In this document: piece after piece, positions 37,561 through 47,230 of the stretch
Layout of the letters: each line of letters opens with the position of its first letter
Position numbering within the stretch: position 1 is the first letter of the stretch
NCBI GenBank assembly: GCA_014360755.1
Contig: JACIWX010000011.1
Span: 1 to 64,000, forward strand
DNA from: Chloroflexota bacterium
GTDB taxonomy: Bacteria > Chloroflexota > Anaerolineae > UBA2200
Length of the DNA stretch: 64,000 nucleotides
Reading direction: 5' to 3'
Notes under the pieces: generated by a model
The model's database searches: none
What the model saw: the letters and a program-made list of their open reading frames with translations, nothing else
Told to the model about the DNA's origin: nothing
Made by a program: the position numbers and the translations under genes

Positions 37561-37622
37561 CGAGTGACGAGTGACGAGTGACGAGTGATAAGTGATAAGT
37601 GATAAGTGATAAGTGAGGAGTG
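37550..37622. repeat. GTGANNA heptamer array (plus orientation)
   Basis: Ten tandem 7-base units (GTGATAA, GTGACGA x4, GTGATAA x4, GTGAGGA). The first unit contains the end of the kinase gene. Confidence 0.9.
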
Positions 37623-37632
37623 GGGAGGAGAA

Positions 37633-38136
37633 GTGGATTACGAGGAATGGAAAGGTTTAGTTCCAGGAGAGATCACAGGTGATGCGCTGTGGAATGTTGA
37701 GGCATACCGTCTGGCGCTCTTCATGGCTTATCTGGGTTGGCGGGATGTTACCAAACTGATGCAGGACAGACGCACCCTAAGCCTATCTGATCAGCTTTAC
37801 CGTGCTATTGGCTCCATAAGTGCCAACCTTGCTGAAGGCTATTCGCGCAGTACGGGGAAAGACCGTGCTCGTTTTTTCGAGTATTCCCTTGGATCAGCCA
37901 GGGAGAGCCGTGACTGGTACTACAAAGGGCAGGAAATCCTTGGAGGCAAAGTTGTCCGCCACCGCTTGGAACTCCTTACCCAGATCATTCGCTTGCTGCT
38001 CAAGATGATCCCTGAACAGCGCACTCGCTCGCTGCGTGAGCAATCTACATCCTACTGGATTGATCCCGACCAAAATCAACCAACGGCACCTCAAGGAGAA
38101 CTCGATGATCTGCTACACAACATCCCACTTCCCTAA
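37633..38136 (+). CDS. Four-helix-bundle protein (23S rRNA IVS / Avd-like family)
   Basis: A ~167-residue protein of the four-helix-bundle family named after 23S rRNA intervening-sequence proteins. The hallmark segment is LSDQLYRAIGSISANLAEGYSRSTGKDRARFFEYSLGSARESRDWY. Diversity-generating-retroelement accessory proteins (Avd) share this fold, but no reverse transcriptase or template repeat is near. A GTG start at 37633 follows GGAGGAG; the open frame upstream to 37606 is heptamer repeat. The gene sits between a plus-oriented heptamer array (37550-37622) and an inverted one (38141-38193), as if carried on a small cassette between two kinases. Confidence 0.85.
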   Translation: MDYEEWKGLVPGEITGDALWNVEAYRLALFMAYLGWRDVTKLMQDRRTLSLSDQLYRAIGSISANLAEGYSRSTGKDRARFFEYSLGSARESRDWYYKGQEILGGKVVRHRLELLTQIIRLLLKMIPEQRTRSLREQSTSYWIDPDQNQPTAPQGELDDLLHNIPLP

Positions 38137-38140
38137 ACCT

Positions 38141-38193
38141 TCACTCATCACTTATCACTCATCACTCATCACTCATCACTCATCACTCATCAC
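38141..38193. repeat. Heptamer array, inverted orientation
   Basis: Seven TCATCAC-type units, the inverse of GTGATGA. With 37550-37622 it forms inverted flanks around the four-helix-bundle gene. Confidence 0.9.
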
Positions 38194-38212
38194 GTAACAG
38201 GAGTTCTCATCC

Positions 38213-41200
38213 ATGACTCTCTGGGAAAAGACGCTACGGGTAATCGGTATCACGGTATTGGTATTGACCTTGGCATTGTATGTCGTGCAGCGCGCTGTTG
38301 TCATGCGCTACACCACGGCGCTGGAAGAGCAACACATGCGCAGCAATGTGGCGCAGGTGCTGAACGCGCTGGAGCAGGAGGTGCGCCACCTGGACCTCCT
38401 GGCGCAGGACTGGGCTGCTTGGGACGACACCTACCAATTCGTCCTGGATCGCGACGAGGCGTATGTGCAATCCAACCTCGTGGACGAGGTGTTCTTCGAC
38501 GCCAGGCTGAACCTCATCCTGATTGCTGACACCGCGGCGCGCATCGTCTTTGCCAAGGGGTTCGATTTCGCCACGGGGGAGGAAATCGCCATCCCCGAAT
38601 TCGCCCAGGATAGGCTGTATCCTGGCCATCCTTTGCTTGCCCAAGGCGATGAGGATAACAAGGCGGGTATCCTCCTGCTCTCCAGCGGTCCTATGCTCAT
38701 CTCCTCCCGCCCCATCCTCACCAGCGAAAACCAGGGACCCATCCGCGGCACCTTCATCATGGGCCGCTTCCTGGATGAGGCGCTGCTCAGCCAACTCTCC
38801 GAGATGATGGGATTCCCCATGCACGTCCAACTCATGGAGGGCGGGGCAGTGCCTGCTATGCCTGGGGCAGCGCCGACGGCGCTGCCCGGCGGTGTGCCTG
38901 TTTGGGTACAGCCGCTCAGCCCCAGCGCCATCGCTGCCTACGCGGTCGTGAAGGACCTCTATGGCAAGCCAGCGCTGCTCCTGCGCATCGAACAGCCGCG
39001 CAATTTCTACCACCTTGCCCAGCAGAACTTTGCCTACCTAATGGCGGTGCTCATCCTGGGCGGTGTGGCGCTTTTCGTGGCGCTGGTCCTCTTGCTGGAG
39101 ACGGCGGTGCTCTCCCCTGTGCAGGAACTGAGCCAGCAGGTGGCGCAAATCGGCAAGTCGGGCGACCTGGCGGCGCGTGTCACCGTCTCGGGTGAGGATG
39201 AAATCGGGGGCTTGGCGCAGCGCGTGAACGCTATGCTCTCTGACCTGCAGCAGGCTATGGAAGCGCTCCAGCAGCGCGAGCGGTACTTGGATGCCATGGC
39301 CAGGGCAGCGCAGACCTTGCTCACCCCTGCTCCTGACCAACCCTGCGAATCCTTCTTGGGAATCTTGGGCAAAGCCGCCCGCGCCAGCCGTGCCTATTGC
39401 TTCCTCATGCACCGCGGCGCGCACGGCGAGTGGCTCACCAGCCAGAAAGCGGAATGGTGCGCCGAAGGGGTCACGCCGCAGATAGACAACCCTGCCCTGC
39501 AGAATTTGGACATGGTAGCCAGTGGCTACGGGCGCTGGGTGGATGTCCTCTCGCGCGGCGAAGCCATCAACAGCCTTGTGGCGGACTTGCCGGAGCAGGA
39601 AAGGCCGCTGCTGGAAGCGCAGGACATCCAAGCGATCCTCATTCTGCCTTTGCTCGCCGACCATACGCTCCACGGCTTTATCGGTTTTGACCGCTGCGAT
39701 GAGGCACGGAAATGGAGCACAGCGGAGGTGGACCTGCTGCGCATCGCTGCTGCCGACCTCACCCAAGCCCTGCAGCGCAAGCATCACGAGCAGCTGCAAC
39801 AGGCAATCTACCGCATCTCCGAGGCGGTGCATGCCGCCCGTGACCTGCCTGAACTTTTCCGGGAATTGCACCGCATCGTCGGTGAACTCATGCCCGCTGC
39901 CAATTTCTACATTGCGCTGTACGATGAAGACAAAGACATGCTCAGTTTCCCCTACTTTGTGGACGAGTACGACCAAACACCCGCCCCGAAAAAACCGGGC
40001 AAAGGCTTGACCGAATACGTGCTGCGCACCGGCGCATCCCTCCTGGCTCCGCCGGAAGTTTTTGACGCTTTGGTCGCCAAGGGAGAAGTCGAAGCCATCG
40101 GCGCGCCCTCCATTGACTGGCTGGGGGTGCCGCTCATCGTGCAGGACAAGACCATTGGCGTGCTGGTGGTGCAAAGTTATACTGAAGGCATCCGCTATGG
40201 ACAAGAGGACAAGGAACTGCTGCAGTTCGTTTCGGAACAAATCGCCTTAGCCATCGAGCGCAAGATGGCGGAGCAAGAACTGCAGGAAGCCGTGCGCCGT
40301 TTCCAAAGCTTGCTGGACAATGTGCGCTTGGTCGCCGTGGGGCTGGATCGGGAGGGCAAAGTCTTCTATGCCAATCCCTACCTGCTGCGGCTCACCGGCT
40401 ACACGCTGGACGAAATCCTGGGCAAGGACTGGTTCGAGACTTTTATCCCGGAAAACCACCGTCCTGTATTGGGCACGGTCTTTGCCGAACTGCTGCAGGA
40501 ATGGCGCTATCCGCACTATGAGAACCCCATCCTGACGAAGGATGGCGAAGAGCGACTCATTGCCTGGAACAACACGTTGCTGTTGGATACGGAGGGCAAG
40601 CCCATTGGGACAATGAGCATCGGCGAGGACATCACCGAGAAGAGGCGCATAGAAGAGGCGCTGCGCGAGTCGGAAGAGCGCTACCGCACCATCTTTGAAA
40701 CCAGCGCCACTGCCAATGTCATTATCGAAGAGGACACTACCATTTCCCTGGTGAACAAGGAGTTGGAAAGGATCTTCGGGTATAGCAGAGAGGAAATCGA
40801 GGGCAAGAAGAGTTGGACCGAGTTCGTCCATCCTGGCGACGTACCACGGCTGCTGGAATACCATCGCCTGCGGCGGCAGGATGCACAAGCAGCACCGTCC
40901 AGCTATGAGTGCCGTGGTATTGACCGCGATGGGAACGTAATAGACCTCCTCGTCCATATCGCGATGATCCCTGGGACAAAGCGCAGCGTGGCTTCTCTGC
41001 TGGACATCACCGCGCGCAAGCGTGCCGAAGAAGAGCTGCGCCGCCTGAAAGAATTCAGCGAAGGCATTGTGCAGAGCATGGCAGAAGGCTTGCTCCTCGA
41101 AGACGCCCACGGCATCATCACCTTCGTCAACCCGGCGCTGGAGGAAATGCTCGGCTATACCGCAGCAGAACTGGTGGGTTGGCATTGGCGCAAGATTGTG

Positions 41201-42178
41201 CCGCCAGAGGAGTTGGGGAAAATAGAAGCCCAGGTAGCACAGCGCCCAGCAGGCGTGAGCAGCGTGTACGAAACCCAGCTCCTACGCAAAGATGGCACGC
41301 GGGTGCCGGTGCTCGTCAGCGCGCGCCCGCTGTTTGAGAATGGCGTTTTTGTCGGCGTCCTCACTGCCTTCACCGACCTCACGGAGCACAAGCGTGGGGA
41401 GGAGGAGCGGCGCAAACTGGAAGAGCAACTGCGCCAGGCGCAGAAGATGGAGGCGGTGGGCATGCTGGCTGGCGGCATCGCCCACGAGTTCAACAACCTG
41501 CTAACCGTGATCCATGGCAATGCGGAACTGTCCCTGAGCGAGTTGCTGCCCGCGGATCCGCTCTACAAGCGCCTGCAGGCGATCCAAAAGGCGGCACAAC
41601 GCGGTGCGCGGTTGACGCAGCAGCTGCTGGCGTACAGCCGCCGCCAGGTTTTGCAGCCGCGCCTGCTGGATGTCAACGCCGTCGTGCGTAGTTTTGCCGA
41701 GATGGCAAGCCACCTGCTTGGCGTGGACATCGCGTTGCAGGTTGACTTGACCCCCGAGGTCAAGCCCGTCCTGGCTGATCCCGGTGCGCTGGAGCAGGTG
41801 CTGATGAACTTGGCGCTGAACGCGCGCGATGCCATGCCCGGAGGCGGCACCCTGCGCTTCGCGACAGCCCAGGTGGTGCTGGACGAAGCCTACTGCCAAG
41901 CCCACGCCGAGGCGAAGGCAGGCGAATACGTGCGCCTGACCATTGCCGACACAGGGACGGGGATGGATGAGAATGCGAAGGCGCACCTCTTCGAACCCTT
42001 CTTCACCACCAAGGAGGTGGGCAAGGGGACAGGGCTCGGCTTGCCCGTGGTGTATGGCATTGTGAAAGATCATGGCGGCTTCATCGAGGTTTTCAGCGCG
42101 CCTGGGCAGGGCACCCAGTTTGACATCTATCTGCCCGTTGCCCCATTTGACAACTCCATTTCCCAGGTGGAGGGATGA
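38213..42178 (+). CDS. CHASE4-HAMP-GAF-PAS sensor histidine kinase
   Basis: A 1321-residue membrane kinase. Helices at ~10-30 and ~265-290 enclose a CHASE4-type extracytoplasmic sensor ([24 protein letters not shown]). HAMP follows (~295-345), then two GAF-like domains (~360-690), three PAS domains (~700-1060) and the kinase core. The phospho-acceptor is in GGIAHEFNN (about His1091); N box [11 protein letters not shown] boxes DTGTGMD and GTGLGLPVV. There is no receiver domain. The core is close in sequence to the kinase at 32119, so the two are paralogues. Its stop overlaps the start of the TPR gene (ATGA), so they are co-translated. Confidence 0.9.
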   Translation: MTLWEKTLRVIGITVLVLTLALYVVQRAVVMRYTTALEEQHMRSNVAQVLNALEQEVRHLDLLAQDWAAWDDTYQFVLDRDEAYVQSNLVDEVFFDARLNLILIADTAARIVFAKGFDFATGEEIAIPEFAQDRLYPGHPLLAQGDEDNKAGILLLSSGPMLISSRPILTSENQGPIRGTFIMGRFLDEALLSQLSEMMGFPMHVQLMEGGAVPAMPGAAPTALPGGVPVWVQPLSPSAIAAYAVVKDLYGKPALLLRIEQPRNFYHLAQQNFAYLMAVLILGGVALFVALVLLLETAVLSPVQELSQQVAQIGKSGDLAARVTVSGEDEIGGLAQRVNAMLSDLQQAMEALQQRERYLDAMARAAQTLLTPAPDQPCESFLGILGKAARASRAYCFLMHRGAHGEWLTSQKAEWCAEGVTPQIDNPALQNLDMVASGYGRWVDVLSRGEAINSLVADLPEQERPLLEAQDIQAILILPLLADHTLHGFIGFDRCDEARKWSTAEVDLLRIAAADLTQALQRKHHEQLQQAIYRISEAVHAARDLPELFRELHRIVGELMPAANFYIALYDEDKDMLSFPYFVDEYDQTPAPKKPGKGLTEYVLRTGASLLAPPEVFDALVAKGEVEAIGAPSIDWLGVPLIVQDKTIGVLVVQSYTEGIRYGQEDKELLQFVSEQIALAIERKMAEQELQEAVRRFQSLLDNVRLVAVGLDREGKVFYANPYLLRLTGYTLDEILGKDWFETFIPENHRPVLGTVFAELLQEWRYPHYENPILTKDGEERLIAWNNTLLLDTEGKPIGTMSIGEDITEKRRIEEALRESEERYRTIFETSATANVIIEEDTTISLVNKELERIFGYSREEIEGKKSWTEFVHPGDVPRLLEYHRLRRQDAQAAPSSYECRGIDRDGNVIDLLVHIAMIPGTKRSVASLLDITARKRAEEELRRLKEFSEGIVQSMAEGLLLEDAHGIITFVNPALEEMLGYTAAELVGWHWRKIVPPEELGKIEAQVAQRPAGVSSVYETQLLRKDGTRVPVLVSARPLFENGVFVGVLTAFTDLTEHKRGEEERRKLEEQLRQAQKMEAVGMLAGGIAHEFNNLLTVIHGNAELSLSELLPADPLYKRLQAIQKAAQRGARLTQQLLAYSRRQVLQPRLLDVNAVVRSFAEMASHLLGVDIALQVDLTPEVKPVLADPGALEQVLMNLALNARDAMPGGGTLRFATAQVVLDEAYCQAHAEAKAGEYVRLTIADTGTGMDENAKAHLFEPFFTTKEVGKGTGLGLPVVYGIVKDHGGFIEVFSAPGQGTQFDIYLPVAPFDNSISQVEG

Positions 42179-42822
42179 CTGTGCCCCGCTCTCCGCTGCT
42201 GGCGCAAGCCTGGACGCTGTTCGAGCAAGGGCAATATGAGGAAGCCTTCCAGATGGCGCAAGCCTTACTGGGTGGGTTGCAGGGCGAGGATCGGCGCGAT
42301 GCCCAGCGTCTGATGGGGCTTGCCCGCTACCATCAGCGACAGTATGAGCGTGCCGTTTTTTGGCTGTTGGAAGCCTGCAAGGGCAGTGACCAGGCGCAGG
42401 ATTGGCTCCACTTGGCGCTGGCGGCTACCATGCAGGGCAATGATGAGCTGGGTGTGCAGGCTTTTGAACAGGCGCGCCTCTGTCAGCAGGCAGCGCGCTA
42501 TAGCCAGGAGCCGGGCTGGTACGTGCAGGCTTACTGGTATGCCTGCGCGCTGTGCGATCGCGGGCAAAACGAGCGCGCCTTGCCCTTGCTGGAGGAGTTA
42601 GCCAGTGCCTACAAGCGGCTGCACCACACGGACACTGTCTTTCTGTACGGCCATGGCTTGCCTTTCCTCTCCAGTTTCCTCGACCTGGCTGTGCGCTGCT
42701 TCCGCGCGCTGGAGCGGCGTGCGGAGGGCATCGCCTGGCTGGAGGAACTGGCGCGGGCGCTCGATGCCGCCGGTCAGCGCCAGGTGGGGAAGGCAGTGGG
42801 GGAGTTGGGGAGTGAGGAGTGA
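42175..42822 (+). CDS. TPR-like helical repeat protein
   Basis: A ~215-residue helical repeat protein (WTLFEQGQYEEAFQMAQALLGG; LMGLARYHQRQYERAVFWLLEACKG; YACALCDRGQNERALPLLEELA). The ATG overlaps the kinase stop by four bases, suggesting it binds the kinase or its output partner. The final residues GSEE and TGA are read from a heptamer array. Confidence 0.82.
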   Translation: MTVPRSPLLAQAWTLFEQGQYEEAFQMAQALLGGLQGEDRRDAQRLMGLARYHQRQYERAVFWLLEACKGSDQAQDWLHLALAATMQGNDELGVQAFEQARLCQQAARYSQEPGWYVQAYWYACALCDRGQNERALPLLEELASAYKRLHHTDTVFLYGHGLPFLSSFLDLAVRCFRALERRAEGIAWLEELARALDAAGQRQVGKAVGELGSEE

Positions 42823-42917
42823 GGAGTGACGAGTGACGAGTGAGGAGTGACGAGTGACGAGTGACGAGTGAGGAGTGAGGAGTGAGGAGTGAGGAGTGAC
42901 GAGTGAGGAGTGAGCAG
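42812..42917. repeat. GTGANGA heptamer array
   Basis: About fifteen units (GTGAGGA and GTGACGA). Starts within the last codons of the TPR gene. Confidence 0.9.
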
Positions 42918-42924
42918 TGCTCCT

Positions 42925-43985
42925 AGGTTCGTAGTGAGCGCTTCAGCGCTCCTTAGGTTCGTAGAGAGCGCTTTAGTGCTCCTAGGTTCGTAGTGAGCGC
43001 ATGAGCGCTCCTAGGTTTGTAGTGAGCGCTTCAGCGCTCATGCGCACTGAAGCTTGCCCTGAGCGCAGGCGAAGGGTGCGCACTACGAGCCTAGGTGGTA
43101 GTGAACGCTTTTCGCTCGGCGTGGAGCACAGTCCACGCCACATCGCATATCGCTCAGCGCGGACCACAGTCCGCGCCAAACACGGCTGGACTGTGGTCCA
43201 GCCGGAGCAAAGCCCCATGCCTGGGCGAGACGGCCTTTGTGTCACCCTGAGGCGAAGCCGAAGGGCCTGCCCTGAGTGCAACGAAGGGGTCTCACGGAAC
43301 TGATGGGAGGTTCTTCGCCGCTACGCGGCTCAGAATGACATGTGTCACCCTGAGGCGAAGCCGAAGGGTCTCATGAAACTGAGGGGAGGTTCTTCGCCGC
43401 TACGCGGCTCAGAATGACAATGGGAGAGACGTGCATGGGCGAACACAGGTTCGCCCCTACGGGCTACAGGCAGTCACCAGTCGGCTTCAGCCAGGGAAAT
43501 GATTCCCTGGCGACATCTGCCCACCGCCACGCCAGGGATTGAAATCCCTGGCTAAAAGGCTGCAAGCCCCCTGAAGGGGGCTGCGGTGAGCGGTCAGTCG
43601 GCTTCAGCCGACTTGCCCGTTTCAGCCAGGGAATTGATTCCCTGGCGGCATCTGCGTCTGGGCTCCCATGCCCAAGGGAGGATGGTTTCATGTGTCACCC
43701 TGAGGCGAAGCCGAAGGGTCTGCCCTGAGTGCAACGAAGGGGCCTCACGGGACTGGGCGGGATTCTTCGCCGCTATGCGGCTCAGAATGACATGTGTCAC
43801 CCTGAGGCGAAGCCGAAGGGTCTCATGAAACTGAGGGGAGGTTCTTCGCCGCTACGCGGCTCAGAATGACAATGGGAGAGACGTGCATAGGCGAACACAG
43901 GTTCGCCCCTACGGGCTACAGGCAATCACCAGTCGGCTTCAGCCAACTTGCCCGTTTCAGCCAGGGAAAGGATTCCCTGACGGAA
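42925..43985. repeat. REP-like cluster followed by a long hairpin mosaic
   Basis: No gene in about 1.1 kb. REP palindromes (42925-43095), GGACCACAGTCCGC hairpins, three copies of the CACCCTGAGGCGAAGCCGAAGG / CTTCGCCGCTACGCGGCTCAG pair, and AGTCGGCTTCAGCCGACT and CCAGGGA hairpins. A segment of about 200 bp is duplicated (compare 43321-43500 with 43780-43970). Confidence 0.85.
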
Positions 43986-44028
43986 AACGGAATACGGAAT
44001 ACGCAACACGTAACACGCAATACGTAAA
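43982..44028. repeat. CGTATTN heptamer array, inverted
   Basis: Units GGAATAC, GGAATAC, GCAACAC, GTAACAC, GCAATAC; inverse of CGTATTN. Sits just before the MFS ribosome-binding site. Confidence 0.75.
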
Positions 44029-44044
44029 ACAAAAAGGAGAAATC

Positions 44045-45217
44045 ATGCCAACATCACCACACGACGAACTTTGGAGCCGCGATTTTCTCTTGCTGCTTGG
44101 CTCGACACTGCTCATCTGGGGCAGCTTCTATTTTATCCTGCCCACGCTGCCATTGTACGTGGTGCAGCGGCTGCATGGCAATCCAGCTCAGGTAGGTTTG
44201 CTCTCCGGCGTGCTGGGGGTCACGGCGGTGATTGCACGCCCGCTCTCCGGCTGGGCAGCAGACCGCTGGGGCAGGCGCCCAGTGCAGCTCCTGTTCCTGC
44301 TGCTCTTTGCCCTAATCGTCCTCACCTACAACCTGGCAACGAGTGTGTCCCTGCTCGTCCTCATCCGCCTCTTGCACGGCATCCCCTTCGGCGCCGCCAC
44401 AACCGCGGGGATGACCGTCGCGGCTGACCTGGTACCCGCTTCAAGGCGTGGAGAGGGCATCGGCTACTACGCCCTGGCGCAGACGCTGTCCATGGCAGTA
44501 GGGCCGGCGCTGGCTTTCACCATCCTGGGCAAAGGGCAATTCCCCCGCCTTTTCCTGGCGACATCCCTCGTCGCTTTCGCTTCATTGGTGCTTGCCTGGG
44601 CAATACGCCATCCGCCCGTGCGCAATGCCAAGGCATCCTTCTCCTGGCAATCCATGATTGAGATGCGGGTGGGCTGGCTTGCGCTGACCGCCCTGTTCAT
44701 CGCCCTGGGCTACAGCGGCATCGTCTCGTTCATCACGCTCTATGGCGAGGAACTGGGCGTGGTCAATGCCGGCTTGTTCTTCACCCTGTACGCGCTCGGG
44801 ATGGCACTGATACGCCCTGGGGCGGGGCGGATGTTCGACCGCCAAGGCCCGGCGCCCGTGGTAGGGGGTGGGATGGCATTGCTCTTCCTGGCATATCTCA
44901 TCCTGGCGCTATGGCGGACGGCGGCCGGTTTTCTCTGCGCCGGGCTGGTCTACGGCTTGGGCTATGGCGCGGTAGTGCCGTCGCTGCAGGCAATGGCGGT
45001 GAACGTGGTGCCGGCGGTGCGTCGCGGGGCAGCCAACGCGACGGTGTTCTCCGTCTTTGATATTGGGATGACAGTGGGACCCTATCTGCTGGGCTTGCTG
45101 GCGCAAGCCATGGGTGGCTATGCGGCAGTGTACCTCGTGGGAGCGGTGCTCCTCGCTCTGCCTACGCTGGTGTTCTTCCTGCGTGTGATGCCGGGGTATG
45201 GGGTGAGTGAGGAGTGA
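44045..45217 (+). CDS. MFS transporter
   Basis: A 390-residue major facilitator with twelve predicted helices. The motif-A region between helices 2 and 3 reads GWAADRWGRRPVQ, and a related RMFDRQGPAPV lies between helices 8 and 9. The start at 44045 has AAAAGGAG upstream. The substrate is unknown; the closest look is to small-molecule or drug exporters. The last residues (SEE) and the stop lie in a heptamer array. Confidence 0.9.
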   Translation: MPTSPHDELWSRDFLLLLGSTLLIWGSFYFILPTLPLYVVQRLHGNPAQVGLLSGVLGVTAVIARPLSGWAADRWGRRPVQLLFLLLFALIVLTYNLATSVSLLVLIRLLHGIPFGAATTAGMTVAADLVPASRRGEGIGYYALAQTLSMAVGPALAFTILGKGQFPRLFLATSLVAFASLVLAWAIRHPPVRNAKASFSWQSMIEMRVGWLALTALFIALGYSGIVSFITLYGEELGVVNAGLFFTLYALGMALIRPGAGRMFDRQGPAPVVGGGMALLFLAYLILALWRTAAGFLCAGLVYGLGYGAVVPSLQAMAVNVVPAVRRGAANATVFSVFDIGMTVGPYLLGLLAQAMGGYAAVYLVGAVLLALPTLVFFLRVMPGYGVSEE

Positions 45218-45284
45218 GGAGTGAGGAGTGAGAAGTGAGAAGTGAGAAGTGAGGAGTGAAGAGTGAAGAGTGAAGAGTGAAGAG
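45207..45284. repeat. GTGANGA heptamer array
   Basis: About eleven units (GTGAGGA, GTGAGAA, GTGAAGA), starting in the MFS 3' end. Confidence 0.9.
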
Positions 45285-45334
45285 GGCTCTTGCGCTCTGC
45301 GGTGAAACTCTCTGGCAGTAACTTTGCATCAGCC

Positions 45335-45493
45335 GAGAGTGTTGAAAATCTCGTCGCCCTGAGTGAAGCGAAGAGCCTACCCTGAGTACAACGAAGGGGT
45401 CTCGCGTAACTTTAGCCGTATTTCTCGAGTACTGCGAGATGCTTCACTTCCCCTTCGCTTTCCCTTCGCTTCGCTCAGGGCAAGGCTCAGGGC
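45335..45493. mobile_element. Second, partial copy of the MITE-like element
   Basis: Shares GAGAGTGTTGAAAATC, then a CCCTGAG.GAAGCGAAGAGCC block, GTACAACGAAGGGGTCTCGC and GAGTACTGCGAGATGCTTC with the copy at 11769-11955, but lacks the right inverted end. It runs directly into a truncated hicB. Confidence 0.75.
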
Positions 45494-45598
45494 AAAACGA
45501 TTGAGGAATTGGAAGAAAATCTGCGGGATATTTACCAGGAGCTCTCTAGTGGAAAGATCCCCTACGTCCGAAGGGTTGCTGAGCTGGAAGTGGCATGA
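45494..45598 (+). pseudogene. hicB-like antitoxin remnant (5'-truncated)
   Basis: The frame GKTIEELEENLRDIYQEL... ending VRRVAELEVA matches the C-terminal end of HicB-type antitoxins. The 5' part is replaced by the MITE-like copy, and no start codon remains. Confidence 0.6.
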
Positions 45599-45651
45599 AG
45601 CGAGAGGATTTGATACGTGCATTGGAGGAGATGGGAGATGTTGCGCGATGA
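45595..45651 (+). pseudogene. hicA-like toxin remnant (3'-truncated)
   Basis: ATG overlaps the hicB-like stop (ATGA). It encodes MKREDLIRALEEMG, the usual HicA N-terminus, then departs from the family and stops after 18 codons. Confidence 0.55.
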
Positions 45652-45689
45652 AGGCGCGCAGCCTCCGTTACCCCGTACGCGTTGACGTT

Positions 45690-46120
45690 TCACCACAGAG
45701 CAAGGTTCGTATTCCTCTGTGCTCTCTGTGACCTCTGCGGTAAAACCTCTTCACCGCCGAGAGACTTTTTACCACGAAGACACCAAGGCACGAAGGATTT
45801 TTACATTTCTCTTCGTGTCTTTGTGGTTTTGATGGCTTACCACGAAGGCACCAAGGCACGAAGTTTTCAGGTTTTTCTTCGTGTCTTCGCGCCTTTGTGG
45901 TTGATGGCTTACCACGAAGGCACCAAGGCACGAAGGATTTAAATATTTCTCTTTGTGTCTTCGTGTCTTTGTGGTTGATGATTTACCACGAAGGCACCAA
46001 GGCACGAAGGATTTTTACATTTCTCTTTGTGTCTTGGTGTCTTTGTGGTTGATGATTTACCACGAAGACACCAAGGCACGAAGGATTTCATGTTTTTCTT
46101 CGTGTCTTTGTGGTGAGTAC
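45690..46120. repeat. Tandem array of CACAAAGACACGAAGG-type palindromic units
   Basis: Six or so units of ~70 bases, each an inverted repeat (ACCACGAAGGCACCAAGG ... CTTCGTGTCTTTGTGGT) with an internal 8-base period. No unique spacers, so not CRISPR. Confidence 0.88.
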
Positions 46121-46121
46121 T

Positions 46122-46964
46122 TTACTGCTGGCGCTGGCGATAGGCGCGGATATAGCGCATGGCGTACTCATCGCGGCCCAGGAGCAGATCCGTCGCTAGG
46201 ATGGCTGGCCGTACTTTGGCAGCATCTACCGTAGGGCAGGTGACGCCAGCGGCAATAGCCAACGCCAAGAAAGCGCTGTTCAGGATGTCGCGGTCAGGCA
46301 AGCCAAAGGAGATGTTGCTCGCACCCAGGGTCTGGTTCACCCCCAGTTCCTCCTTCACACGGCGTACCGCTTCTAGGGTGACCAAAGCCGCCTGGCTGTC
46401 GGTCGCCACAGTGAGCGCCAGGCAGTCTATGATGACATCCTCGCGCGGGATGCCCAGTGCCTCTGCGCGTTCCACGATCTTGTGTGCGATCGCTACACGG
46501 CGTGCCGCATCTTTGGGGATGCCCGCATCGTCCATGGTCAAGCCGATGACTGCTGCACCGTATTCTTTGACCAGGGGCAGGACTTCACGCAGGGATTCTT
46601 CCTGGCCATTGACGGAGTTGATGATAGGTTTGCCGCGGTAGACCTGCAGCGCTGCCGCCAGGGCTTTCGGATTGTGGCTGTCCAGGCAGAGCGGGACATC
46701 CACCGCTTCCATAACGGCTTGCACTGCCTGGGGCAGCAAGGCGACTTCATCCAGTTCTGCCAAGCCTACGTTGACGTCCAGGATGTCTGCGCCAGCCTGC
46801 ACCTGGACGACCGCTTCGCGGCGCACCATGTCCAGGTCGCCAGCCAGCAGCGCTGCGGCGAGCTTTTTCTTCCCCGTGGGGTTGATGCGCTCACCGATGA
46901 GCACTGTCGGCCCATCCGTACTGATCACCACCTCTTTCACTGCACTCGCTACTCTTGTCTTCAT
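46122..46964 (-). CDS. Pterin-binding methyltetrahydrofolate:corrinoid methyltransferase-like protein
   Basis: A 280-residue TIM-barrel of the pterin-binding family (AcsE/MetH-type). Signatures: VLIGERINPTGKKKL, GADILDVNVG, PLCLDSHNPKALAAAL, PIINSVNGQEE and the end-barrel TLGASNISFGLPDR. It would move methyl groups between the corrinoid protein and tetrahydrofolate. The start at 46964 has AGGGGGT upstream. It is the last gene of the island, separated from the RACo-like gene by a repeat. Confidence 0.88.
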   Translation of the reverse strand: MKTRVASAVKEVVISTDGPTVLIGERINPTGKKKLAAALLAGDLDMVRREAVVQVQAGADILDVNVGLAELDEVALLPQAVQAVMEAVDVPLCLDSHNPKALAAALQVYRGKPIINSVNGQEESLREVLPLVKEYGAAVIGLTMDDAGIPKDAARRVAIAHKIVERAEALGIPREDVIIDCLALTVATDSQAALVTLEAVRRVKEELGVNQTLGASNISFGLPDRDILNSAFLALAIAAGVTCPTVDAAKVRPAILATDLLLGRDEYAMRYIRAYRQRQQ

Positions 46965-46969
46965 AATAC

Positions 46970-47230
46970 CCCCTTTTGGTTTACCACAAAGACACAAAGG
47001 TTTTCATGTTTTCCTTTGTGTCTTCGTGTCTTAGTGGTTCATGGTTTACCACGAAGGCACAAAGGCACGAAGGATTTTTTTATTTTCTTTGTGTCTTCGT
47101 GTCTTTGTGGTGAGTCGTTTACCACGAAGACACAAAGGCACGAAGGATTTCATATTTGTCCTTTGTGTCTCAGTGCCTTTGTGGTTAGCTTTTTACATTT
47201 CTTTGTGTCTTCGTGTCTTTGTGGTTAATC
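46970..47230. repeat. CACAAAGACACGAAGG-type repeats
   Basis: Three palindromic units lie between two genes of the corrinoid island. The right end is read as the C-terminus of the RACo-like protein. Confidence 0.85.

Noticed and set aside
37633-38136. Diversity-generating retroelement
   Set aside because: The Avd-like fold is present, but there is no reverse transcriptase, template repeat or variable repeat nearby.
45690-46120. Possible CRISPR array
   Set aside because: Units are direct tandem copies of a palindrome with no unique spacers and no cas genes in the window.
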